Shown: positions 1 to 6,144 of the stretch, in pieces
Numbering within the stretch: the stretch's first letter is position 1
Layout of the letters: each line of letters starts with the position of its first letter
Source: CAYTRP01 sp964625145
Lineage (GTDB): Bacteria; Sumerlaeota; Sumerlaeia; SLMS01; JAHLLQ01
Direction of reading: 5' to 3'
DNA: 8,396 nt
Assembly: GCA_964625145.1 (NCBI GenBank)
Contig: CAZVAQ010000152.1
Coordinates: 1 to 8,396 of the forward strand
The notes under the pieces: model-generated
What the model was told of the DNA's origin: nothing
Database searches by the model: none
The model's input: the letters and a program-made list of their open reading frames with translations, nothing else
Position numbers and translations under genes: made by a program

Positions 1-280
1 TCCAGGTCTGCCCCTTCTAGTGCCGAGGGAAAGTCAGGGATTGAGCGACTTCGTGCGTCACAAGCCCTGACGAAGATAAGGCGAATATTTACAGCGAGGG
101 CAAGGAAAAAGCGAAAATCGCCACCTTGCCCAACTTTGACTCAGGCCAAAGAAGATACCGCCCGTGTACCACCCGAAATTCGCGTTGTGCGGGTTGGGGT
201 TTGGGACCAACCTTGGGGGCCCTTTGCTGGTCTGCCTTGAGTGGTCCACTGCGGTTTTCCTGACTCCGAAGAGCTTTTCC
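1..280. other. Non-coding leader region upstream of the exported protein gene
   Basis: No frame here looks coding; the open frames that cross it are shadows of the gene that begins at 281 or run antisense. It is less GC-rich around 70-120. It holds a strong two-part stem-loop (98-131, listed separately) and a weaker inverted repeat, GGTTGG at 192-197 with CCAACC at 207-212 around a 9-nt loop. I see no convincing -35/-10 pair at proper spacing: the TTGACT at 136-141 has no matching -10. It may carry the promoter and leader of the downstream gene, or the end of an upstream gene outside the window. Confidence 0.5.
98..131. other. Two-tier perfect stem-loop
   Basis: An outer 8-bp perfect stem pairs GGGCAAGG (98-105) with CCTTGCCC (124-131). 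An inner 4-bp stem pairs GCGA (111-114) with TCGC (118-121) around an AAA loop. The two are joined by an internal loop of AAAAA on the 5' side and CA on the 3' side. No T tract follows on either strand, so it is not a standard intrinsic terminator. It could be an upstream gene's 3' RNA structure, a leader structure for the gene at 281, or a dispersed repeat. An alternative pairing of GGCGA (80-84) with TCGCC (118-122) would compete with the inner stem. Confidence 0.5.
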
Positions 281-1651
281 ATGCGCTGTATCACCTGCAT
301 CCTGATGGTCTTGTTGTTGGCGGCCCCGTTGGCGGGACAAGACGCTGCTCCCGAGCAACCGGCGAGCACGCCCCAGCCGGCGGCGACTCCTGCGCCGGCG
401 GCGACGCCGGAGGTGGTCGTCATTCAGGGGGAACGCCCCACTCAGGAAACGCCGGAGGGGCAGGCGCCGGTGACTCCCGTGGAGGGAGAGACTCCCCAGA
501 CTCCCGGGGAGGGCGAGCGGCCGGGGCAAACTCCGGGGACGCCGCGTGTTCAGCGCACGCCGCCGCCGAGTTCGTTCTCCGGCGAGTTTTCCTTCACCAC
601 GAATCCTGACAACTTGATGCTTCGGCTGACTCCCGAGCGGCAGCCCGAAAGCCAGGACCTGACGGTTCTGGAAGGCGACGTGTTCGTCACGGACATCGTC
701 CTGAGCAATCGGCGGCGCACGCCGGTGAATGGTATTCGCATCGTATTGGATTACAATCCGGCGTATGTGACGCCGCAGAAGTTGAACGATGGCCAGCTCG
801 CGGACCGCATTTCCGGCCGGCCACGGCTGACGGTGAATCGCGACCGGGGACAGATCATCTACGAAGCAATCCTCGGCGATCCGATTATCGAACCTGATGA
901 TGCGCTGATGTTCATCGAGTGGAAGGCGCTGCAGCCGGTGCTCTTCACGCCGATCGTCTTTGGGCGCGATCGCGACGGCCGCGCGACGGAACTGTTCGAG
1001 AATTCGCAGGGCGTCCTCGGCGAGCTATGGCAGGAGGGGGACGGGACCCTCTCCATCGGCGTGATGATCGTGCCGTCGGATCCGACCGAGGCCGAGCTGA
1101 TGCGTCAGGAACCGCTGCTCTACACGGGCTCCAACGAGCGCATTGGCGGTGTGCGCCTTGAGTTGGTGGGGCCTCCGGAACCGCCGCGCGTGGGTGAGGT
1201 CTTCACCATCGATGTCGTGCTCGACAATCGCGTTCACTCGATGCTCGATGGCGTTTCCTTCATCATCCAATACGATCCGGATGTGCTGGAGATCTTCGAC
1301 CACGACTTTGATAATTGGATCACCATCGGTCACAACATCCACGATGGTTCCTTCCGTCATCAGTTCCCGTGGGACTATCACATGGCCAATTCCGTGATGG
1401 CCATGCGGGGCACGATTGAGTATCGCGTGGGCACGTCGATACCCGATGATTTTCTTGGTGTGCATGGCGTGATGGCGCAGATCGTCGCGCGGGCCAAGAA
1501 GCCGACCGCGGGCACGCCACTGCGGTTCCTGTTCAGCCGTCGCCCCGGGCAACGCACGACCGAGGCCGTCTATCTGGGCCAGGATGTCCTTGGCGAACCG
1601 GACATCGTGAATGATGGCGTGCGGGCCACTGTTGTGACTGTGTTGCCTTGA
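281..1651 (+). CDS. Exported protein with P/T-rich linker and two cohesin-like domains
   Basis: A 456-residue secreted protein. Residues 1 to about 22 form a Sec signal peptide (MRCITC, then a hydrophobic core ILMVLLLAAPLAG) with no lipobox cysteine at the cleavage zone, so it is probably cut by signal peptidase I. Residues about 23-100 are a low-complexity Pro/Thr/Ala/Gly/Glu linker. Two beta-rich modules follow, about 113-260 and 291-456, that resemble each other: EGDVFVTDIVLSNR (131-144) against VGEVFTIDVVLDNR (304-317), each followed by a Gly and a Y-x-P motif (YNP, YDP). That pattern is typical of cohesin/CBM-like beta-sandwich domains, which bind dockerins or surface ligands; the family assignment is inference. 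I chose ATG 281 because it begins the signal peptide and has a GAAGAG seven bases upstream; the frame is open further up from 164 without coding character. No dockerin or glycosidase lies in the window. The ligand is unknown. Confidence 0.75.
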   Translation: MRCITCILMVLLLAAPLAGQDAAPEQPASTPQPAATPAPAATPEVVVIQGERPTQETPEGQAPVTPVEGETPQTPGEGERPGQTPGTPRVQRTPPPSSFSGEFSFTTNPDNLMLRLTPERQPESQDLTVLEGDVFVTDIVLSNRRRTPVNGIRIVLDYNPAYVTPQKLNDGQLADRISGRPRLTVNRDRGQIIYEAILGDPIIEPDDALMFIEWKALQPVLFTPIVFGRDRDGRATELFENSQGVLGELWQEGDGTLSIGVMIVPSDPTEAELMRQEPLLYTGSNERIGGVRLELVGPPEPPRVGEVFTIDVVLDNRVHSMLDGVSFIIQYDPDVLEIFDHDFDNWITIGHNIHDGSFRHQFPWDYHMANSVMAMRGTIEYRVGTSIPDDFLGVHGVMAQIVARAKKPTAGTPLRFLFSRRPGQRTTEAVYLGQDVLGEPDIVNDGVRATVVTVLP

Positions 1652-1662
1652 TTGTGTGAGAA

Positions 1663-1740
1663 GGGGAAGGCAGGGACAGCAGGGACTTGTTGGATTCGTC
1701 CACTTGGTCCACAGTGTCCACCTCGTCCACCGTCCACTCC
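1663..1740. repeat. Degenerate 9-nt tandem repeats in convergent gap
   Basis: The gap between two converging genes is almost wholly a 9-nt periodic tract. Three purine-rich units (GGGGAAGGC, AGGGACAGC, AGGGACTTG; 1663-1689) are followed by a transition unit and then five units starting TCCAC, at 1699, 1708, 1717, 1726 and 1733 (TCCACTTGG, TCCACAGTG, TCCACCTCG, then shortened copies). Read from the base before, each of the five is GTCCAC. GGAC in the first half can pair with GTCC in the second, so the RNA could fold. The tract ends exactly at the stop codon of thpR (1740-1742). It encodes no plausible protein: its frames give only V-D-x or V-H-x repeats. Confidence 0.7.
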
Positions 1741-2366
1741 TACGCTGCGCCCACCGGATACTCCTCCACAATCCGGTACTCGGGTGCTCCTTTGCCTGGC
1801 AGGCTTTCCATCAGGGCGATGCTCCCCACCTCACAAGAACCGGGCGCCGTCGTGGCGTAGTTCTTCGCCATGTTGACGAATGCGGCCGTTCCCTTCAACG
1901 AACGAAACCTCGCAAGTGTGATGTGCGGGTGGAAGTTGTCGTGTTGGAGTTCGAGACCTGCCGATTGCACGGCGGTCTTGGTGATTTCGACCAACTGGTT
2001 CAGGGCAGATGGCGGCTTGGGTACGCCCACCCACAGGACCTTGGGCGCGTGGGCGTGGGGAAAGTACCCCAGCCCCTGGAACTGCAGGGTAAAGGGACGG
2101 CACTGTATCCCGACTCCTCCAAGGGCCGTTTGGAGATCAGGTATCCGGTCGGCCGGAACTGGGCCCAGGAAGTGGATAGTCAGGTGCATGTTGGCGGAGG
2201 GCACCCAGGACGCCTGCAGGGCCGTGAAGTGTGCGCCTTTCTGCAGGCGGCTGGACAAATCGGCAAGGGCGTCGCGCAGGTCCGCGGGGAGGGTGATGGC
2301 AATGAACAGACGGCGGGGCCGGGCTGGCGGGGCGACTGGGACTGGGTCGTAGCCTGCTGATATCAT
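1740..2366 (-). CDS. thpR: RNA 2',3'-cyclic phosphodiesterase (2H family, LigT-like)
   Basis: A 208-residue soluble member of the 2H phosphoesterase superfamily. The family opens 2',3'-cyclic phosphates on RNA ends to 2'-phosphates and was first described as a 2'-5' tRNA ligase in E. coli. Both catalytic H-x-T motifs are present: HLTIHFLG (H61, T63) and HPHITLAR (H148, T150), and the length is close to the usual 175-200 residues. The protein begins with a short Pro-rich extension (residues 1-17) before the RRLFIAI strand that normally opens the fold. ATG 2366 is preceded by GAGGG with 7-nt spacing, so the start is well supported. It converges on the exported-protein gene and diverges from the PTS genes, so it is probably its own transcript. 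Its physiological RNA substrate is unknown, as for most homologues. Confidence 0.93.
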   Translation of the reverse strand: MISAGYDPVPVAPPARPRRLFIAITLPADLRDALADLSSRLQKGAHFTALQASWVPSANMHLTIHFLGPVPADRIPDLQTALGGVGIQCRPFTLQFQGLGYFPHAHAPKVLWVGVPKPPSALNQLVEITKTAVQSAGLELQHDNFHPHITLARFRSLKGTAAFVNMAKNYATTAPGSCEVGSIALMESLPGKGAPEYRIVEEYPVGAA

Positions 2367-2390
2367 GGACTTTCCCTCTGGAATTGGGGC

Positions 2391-2419
2391 TTGACAATTA
2401 AGCGCTTCATAGCAGCAAT
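2391..2419 (+). promoter_or_regulatory. Possible sigma-70-type promoter (TTGACA box)
   Basis: A perfect TTGACA (2391-2396) is followed 17 bases later by AGCAAT (2414-2419), which matches only the last three positions of the consensus -10. It lies in the divergent gap between thpR and the HPr gene. If used, the HPr message would have a leader of about 140 nt. This is weak evidence in unknown taxonomic territory. Confidence 0.22.
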
Positions 2420-2461
2420 GACGGCGCAGTCGTCATGGGGGCACGGGTGCTTATTCGGGGT

Positions 2462-2490
2462 TTGGGAATCTGGACAGGTCCACGTACTTT
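2462..2490 (+). promoter_or_regulatory. Possible HPr promoter with palindrome in the spacer
   Basis: TTGGGA (2462-2467) and TACTTT (2485-2490) are 17 bases apart. Between them sits the inverted repeat TGGAC-AG-GTCCA (2471-2482), which is where an operator would block RNA polymerase. A start near 2497 would leave about 68 nt before GTG 2565. The hexamers match the consensus only 4/6 and 3/6, so this is a suggestion. Confidence 0.2.
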
Positions 2491-2553
2491 TCTCAGGATT
2501 TCGCTGGATTCGAAACGCGCCCCCCCTTACAAGTTCGCAGCACGAGATCCGGC

Positions 2554-2558
2554 GGGAG
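2554..2558 (+). promoter_or_regulatory. Shine-Dalgarno site supporting the GTG start of HPr
   Basis: GGGAG at 2554-2558 stands 6 nt before GTG 2565. It is the best ribosome site in the 170 bases before the HPr domain. The rival TTG 2649 has only GGAG three bases away. Confidence 0.5.
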
Positions 2559-2564
2559 TCCGCC

Positions 2565-2933
2565 GTGGACAATGTGGCCCAGCTTGGAACACTGTCCCTG
2601 TTGGAGTTACAGCCCGCCTTCCGAGAGAGCAGCCAAATTGTGGAGTCATTGAAAATCGAAACCCAAGTCACCATCGTCAACCAGCAGGGGCTGCATGCGC
2701 GCCCGGCGGCGCAGTTCGTCCGCCTCGCGGGCCAGTACCCCGATTGCGAAGTCACGGTGAACAAGGACGGCATGGCCGTGAATGGCAAGAGCATCATGGG
2801 GATGATGATGCTGGCGGCTGGTCCGGGGTCGGTCTTGCATATTTTGGCGGAGGGCGAGGGGGCCGAGGAACTCTGCCAAGGGCTGCAGCAGTTGGTGGAA
2901 TCTGGCTTTGGGGAGCCCTTGGCCGACAGCTGA
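2565..2933 (+). CDS. ptsH: Phosphocarrier protein HPr, with possible N-terminal extension
   Basis: HPr receives phosphate from enzyme I on a histidine and passes it to sugar-specific EIIA proteins. The phosphorylation motif GLHARPAAQF is intact (H44 in this numbering), and so is the regulatory serine motif NGKSIMGMM (S76), the site used by HPr kinase/phosphorylase where that enzyme exists. The HPr domain proper begins near residue 29 (LKIETQVTIVNQQG). I chose GTG 2565 because it has a well-placed GGGAG and because the 28 upstream codons are rich in G/C at third positions, like the rest of the gene. This gives 122 residues, longer than the usual 85-95. TTG 2649 would give a standard 94-residue HPr with the active His at 16. 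The frame stays open back to 2391, but that part lacks coding character. The enzyme I gene follows about 79 nt downstream. Function is near certain; the start is not. Confidence 0.9.
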   Translation: MDNVAQLGTLSLLELQPAFRESSQIVESLKIETQVTIVNQQGLHARPAAQFVRLAGQYPDCEVTVNKDGMAVNGKSIMGMMMLAAGPGSVLHILAEGEGAEELCQGLQQLVESGFGEPLADS

Positions 2934-3012
2934 TCTCCCATTGCGGGGCCCGCTCTTTCGAATTGCGCGCCCCTCACTTTCCCATCATTCCAAGTCAACT
3001 TCTCCCGGGAGC

Positions 3013-4788
3013 ATGACCCGATCCATGGCTGGCAGGAGAACCTTCTTCTTCGACGGCCAGGGGGTCTCGGACGGGATCGCCATCGGACCCGCCTCGGTGA
3101 TCGAGAGCGAGGGCGAACCGGGCGAGTCCTATCCCATCGCCGATGATCAAGTCGAGCACGAGGTCGAACGCTTCCAGCAGGCCATCCAATTGGCCGCGGA
3201 CGAGATCACCTCCATCGGCCGTCAGGTTGCCGAGAAGATCGACACTCAACAGGCCGCGATCTTTGATGCGCATCTGATGATGCTCCAGGATCCCAACCTG
3301 GCCGATCGCACCATCCGCCACATCCGCAGCGAGAAGCGCAACGCCGAGTCAATCTTCTGGGAAGTCGCCAGCGAGTTGGGCGAGCAGATGAAGGCCCTGG
3401 GTGATGCGTACTTTGCCGAGCGCAATCACGACCTGTATGACATTGCCCGACGGGTGGTGAAGTTCCTGCGCGGGTTGAACGCGGCGAGCCGGCCGGAAGT
3501 TCCGCATGCGGGATGCATCGTGGTGGCCAACAGCATCGGCCCCGCGGAAACCGCGGCGTTGGCGCGCGAGAAGGTCCTGGGCTTTTGCACGAACGTTGGC
3601 GGCACCACGAGCCACATGGCCATCATGGCAAAGGCGCTGTCCCTGCCGGCGGTCACGGGGCTGGAGTATGTCACGCACTATGTCCGCTCCGGCGACATGA
3701 TGATCCTGGACGGGACCGAGGGGAAACTGATCCTGCATCCCACGGCGGAGCAGGTTGAGTTCTATCGCAAGCGCGTCGCCGAGTTGCGTTCGCAGCGCGA
3801 GGCCCTGTCGGAATTGCGCGCGCTGCCCGGTGTGACGACCGATGGCACGCGGATCTCCCTCAATGCGAACCTGGAGTTCCCCATCGAGCTCGATGCCGTG
3901 GAGGAAAACGGCGCGGAGGGCATCGGCCTGTTCCGCACCGAGTTCCTCTACATGGATGAGGAACACATCCACGACTGGGCCTATCATGTGGAGCAATACC
4001 GCCTCGTGCTGGACAGGATGCCCGATCGTCAGGTGATCATGCGGACGCTCGACATCGGGGGCGACAAGTTGCCTCGCGGCGAGTTTCTCATCGAGGAGTC
4101 CAACCCGTTCCTAGGCCTGCGTGCAGTCCGGCTTTGCCTGTACCGGCGCGACCTGTTTCGCGCGCAGTTGAAGGCAATGCTCACCGCGGCAGGGGATCGT
4201 CCGGAGCTGGACATCATGATCCCCATGGTGAGCAGCCTGGAGGAAGTGCGCGATTCGCGCGTCATCCTGGAGGAATGCCGCCACGAGTTGATCAGCGATG
4301 GCGTGGCGGTGCCGGGCACGATTCGCCTCGGTGTCATGATCGAGATTCCCTCGGCCGCCCTAATGGCCCGCGAATTCGCGGAGGAGGCGGATTTCCTTTC
4401 CATCGGGACCAACGACCTCATCCAATACACGCTGGCGGTGGATCGCGTGAATCGCGCGGTTGCACCGTTGTACCGGCCGACGCATCCGGCCGTGTTGCGC
4501 CTGATCAAGGCTGTCGCCGATGCAGGCCGCGACACGGGCACACCGGTCAGCGTTTGCGGGGAGATGGCCTCTTCGCCCCTGTTTGCCCTGCTGCTTGTGG
4601 GCTTGGGGATTCGTCACCTCAGCATGGGCCCCGCCTCCATCGGCATGGTGAAGAAGATGATCCGCAGTGTCTCGCTGGCCGAACTTGAGGAAATGGCAAG
4701 GGATGTGCTCTCCTGTAGGACAGCGGATGAAGCGGACGATCGCCTGCGCACACGCATTCACGCCATGGTCACCGCCACTTCATCGTAA
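3013..4788 (+). CDS. ptsI: PTS enzyme I (phosphoenolpyruvate-protein phosphotransferase)
   Basis: Enzyme I takes phosphate from PEP onto a histidine and hands it to HPr; it is a cytosolic dimer. All parts are present in about 591 residues (E. coli: 575). The N-terminal helical HPr-binding region includes FDAHLMMLQDP. The swivelling phosphohistidine domain has GGTTSHMAIMAKAL (active H201). The PEP-binding TIM barrel has GLFRTEFLYMDEE (R308), RTLDIGGDKLPRGEF, EESNPFLGLRAVR, IGTNDLIQYTLAVDR and VCGEMASSP (active C515). There is no GAF domain, so it is the ptsI rather than the nitrogen-PTS ptsP type. The start is uncertain: ATG 3013 follows GGGAG by only one base, and ATG 3025 lies 13 bases from the same site; the frame is open back to 2908, overlapping HPr, but that part is not coding-like. 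No EII gene is in the window, so the sugar cannot be inferred. Confidence 0.96.
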   Translation: MTRSMAGRRTFFFDGQGVSDGIAIGPASVIESEGEPGESYPIADDQVEHEVERFQQAIQLAADEITSIGRQVAEKIDTQQAAIFDAHLMMLQDPNLADRTIRHIRSEKRNAESIFWEVASELGEQMKALGDAYFAERNHDLYDIARRVVKFLRGLNAASRPEVPHAGCIVVANSIGPAETAALAREKVLGFCTNVGGTTSHMAIMAKALSLPAVTGLEYVTHYVRSGDMMILDGTEGKLILHPTAEQVEFYRKRVAELRSQREALSELRALPGVTTDGTRISLNANLEFPIELDAVEENGAEGIGLFRTEFLYMDEEHIHDWAYHVEQYRLVLDRMPDRQVIMRTLDIGGDKLPRGEFLIEESNPFLGLRAVRLCLYRRDLFRAQLKAMLTAAGDRPELDIMIPMVSSLEEVRDSRVILEECRHELISDGVAVPGTIRLGVMIEIPSAALMAREFAEEADFLSIGTNDLIQYTLAVDRVNRAVAPLYRPTHPAVLRLIKAVADAGRDTGTPVSVCGEMASSPLFALLLVGLGIRHLSMGPASIGMVKKMIRSVSLAELEEMARDVLSCRTADEADDRLRTRIHAMVTATSS

Positions 4789-4812
4789 GAGTATTTCACC
4801 CAAGGATTTGCC

Positions 4813-5232
4813 ATGCCAACGATCCGCTCCATGATGACCCCGGCCCTGCAGCGCGTGCTCGAATCGAGCCATGCCACCCAGGAGTTCAAGTCCGCCGTCC
4901 AGCAATACGCCGAAGGGAACGCCACCACGCCGCTGATCCGCGCCAGCGCCGGTGCTCCGCCGGTGAAGGTGCTGCGCGTGATTACCAAGCTGCTGGAATC
5001 TCATCCCCAGGTGGCGTTCAAGTCCGTCGACATTCAGGCCACCTCCGGCTGCTCCGACTTCCGCGGCACGCTGAAGGCCGACGCGGATTCTCCCCTCACG
5101 ATTCGCTTCGTGTGGGACTGCGCGTGGAAGGCCCGCCAGGTTGGCTACGCCGACCATTGGGGCGAACCCGACCAGATCCGCGCCGCCCAGGAATTTGGCT
5201 ACGATTGCTTCGAGGTGTTTGAGGCCAGCTAA
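4813..5232 (+). CDS. Conserved-looking protein of unknown function with three cysteines
   Basis: A 139-residue soluble protein with no signal peptide or membrane segment. It starts 24 nt after enzyme I, with AAGGA 6 nt before the ATG, so it is almost certainly cotranscribed with HPr and enzyme I. An N-terminal helical part (about 8-63) leads to a C-terminal half with the strongest motif-like segments: ATSGCSDFRGTL (C80), IRFVWDCAWKARQVGY (C103) and GEPDQIRAAQEFGYDCF (C132). The spaced Cys, Trp and Asp residues look like a conserved core. I have a vague memory of unnamed proteins from other environmental bacteria with similar SGC-DF and WDC-W motifs, but no function I can name. It is not SufE, NifU or an EIIA protein by any motif I can see. 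Its place suggests a role tied to the PTS, but cotranscription alone does not prove it. The unit ends at the hairpin at 5283-5308. Confidence 0.8.
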   Translation: MPTIRSMMTPALQRVLESSHATQEFKSAVQQYAEGNATTPLIRASAGAPPVKVLRVITKLLESHPQVAFKSVDIQATSGCSDFRGTLKADADSPLTIRFVWDCAWKARQVGYADHWGEPDQIRAAQEFGYDCFEVFEAS

Positions 5233-5282
5233 CGAATAGCGCGAACGCAATGTGGCCAGTTGAATGAGGCCAAAGGTAAGTG

Positions 5283-5308
5283 GTGCAGGCGTCCCCGCCT
5301 GCACTTTT
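5283..5308 (+). terminator. Intrinsic terminator, strong palindrome in convergent gap
   Basis: A perfect 9-bp stem pairs GTGCAGGCG (5283-5291) with CGCCTGCAC (5296-5304) around a TCCC loop, followed at once by TTTT and soon by another TTT. It lies 50 bases after the stop of the last PTS-unit gene and 37 bases past the thiG stop on the other strand, so it may stop transcription in both directions. On the - strand no T tract follows, so that direction is weaker. The CAGGCG-TCCC-CGCCTG core resembles palindromes that I associate with dispersed intergenic repeats in some environmental genomes. Confidence 0.8.
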
Positions 5309-5340
5309 CCGTTTCACCTACGCGGTTGCGCAGCGCGCGC

Positions 5341-6141
5341 TCAGAAATCCTTCAGCGGTGTGCTCGCGCTCGCGTACAGGCGCTTCTCCATGCGCCCGGC
5401 CAGGAAGCTCATGCGGCCGGCGATCGTTGCCAGCTTGATCGCGGTTGCCATCGCGACCGGATCCTTGGCTGCGGCGATGGCTGTGTTGACGAGCAATCCG
5501 TCCACACCCAACTCCATGGCCGACGCGCAATCCGATGCGCAGCCCACGCCCGCATCCACGATGATCGGCACGGTGGCGAACTCCTTGATGATGCGGATGT
5601 TGGTGGGGTTGAGGATGCCGCGGCCGCTGCCGATGGGCGAACCCAACGGCATCACCGCCGCCGCGCCGGCTTCCTCCAGCCGCTTGCACAGGATGATGTC
5701 GTCGGAACAATACGCCATGCACGTGAATCCCATGTCGGTCAGGATGCGCGTGGCCTCGATCGTGCCGACGGGACATGGCATCAACGTCTTCGGGTCGCCG
5801 ATGACCTCGACCTTGATGAGATCGCCCAGTTGGAGCTCCTGCACCAGCCGCCCGACCTGCACGGCCTCCTCGACTGAATAGCAACCGGCCGTGTTGGGGA
5901 GCAGCGTGATGCGGTCGAGGTCGATGTAGTTGAGGATGTTGTTTTCGGGATTCTTGAGATCCACGCGTCGCAGGGCCACGGTGATCATGTCCGCGCCGGA
6001 GGCATCGTGCGCCTTCTTCATGACGTCGAAGTTGGCGTACTTTCCCGTTCCGACAATCAGGCGCGAGTGCAGGGTGTGCTTTCCGACAATCAGCGGAGTG
6101 TCGTTGCCGGCGTGTTCGTGGACTGCGGCGGCCATGGCCAT
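5341..6141 (-). CDS. thiG: Thiazole synthase ThiG
   Basis: ThiG forms the thiazole phosphate moiety of thiamin from deoxyxylulose 5-phosphate, dehydroglycine and sulfur delivered by ThiS thiocarboxylate, in the cytosol. The 266-residue protein is of standard length. Visible family signatures are SRLIVGTGKY (27-36), ALRRVDLKNPENN, LLPNTAGCYSVEEAV (80-94), LIKVEVIGDPKTLMP with the lysine that forms the imine with substrate (K110), GAAAVMPLGSPIGSGRG, and VPIIVDAGVGCASDCASAMELGVDGLLVNTAIA. ATG 6141 has an ideal GGAGG 7 nt upstream; a second ATG two codons later is less well placed. It follows thiS with three bases between the stop and the ATG. No thiC, thiE, thiF or thiH is in the window, so the source of dehydroglycine (ThiO or ThiH) is unknown. 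Confidence 0.97.
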   Translation of the reverse strand: MAMAAAVHEHAGNDTPLIVGKHTLHSRLIVGTGKYANFDVMKKAHDASGADMITVALRRVDLKNPENNILNYIDLDRITLLPNTAGCYSVEEAVQVGRLVQELQLGDLIKVEVIGDPKTLMPCPVGTIEATRILTDMGFTCMAYCSDDIILCKRLEEAGAAAVMPLGSPIGSGRGILNPTNIRIIKEFATVPIIVDAGVGCASDCASAMELGVDGLLVNTAIAAAKDPVAMATAIKLATIAGRMSFLAGRMEKRLYASASTPLKDF

Positions 6142-6144
6142 GAA

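Noticed and set aside
1663..1740. CRISPR-like array or small repeat protein (V-D-x or V-H-x repeats)
   Set aside because: Units are only 9 nt, degenerate and without spacers; no cas genes are present and the reading frames lack a sensible start, stop and ribosome site.
1025..1771. Long open frame on the - strand antisense to the exported protein
   Set aside because: Its His/Arg-rich product is typical of antisense shadows in GC-rich DNA, and it begins in the 9-nt repeat tract.
1656..2360. Long open frame on the + strand antisense to thpR
   Set aside because: It mirrors thpR codons and has no recognisable domain; thpR on the - strand has both H-x-T motifs and a good ribosome site.
2943..2953. 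GCGGGGCCCGC palindrome as a terminator between HPr and enzyme I
   Set aside because: The loop is too small for the full stem, the T stretch is weak, and the two genes are functionally paired, so read-through is expected.
2363..2998. Long - strand frame antisense to HPr
   Set aside because: It is antisense to the clearly conserved HPr motifs, and its product has no recognisable family.
4813..5232. SufE-like sulfur acceptor
   Set aside because: The size and cysteines suggested it, but the SufE cysteine motif (RVxGCxSxVW) and fold signature are absent.
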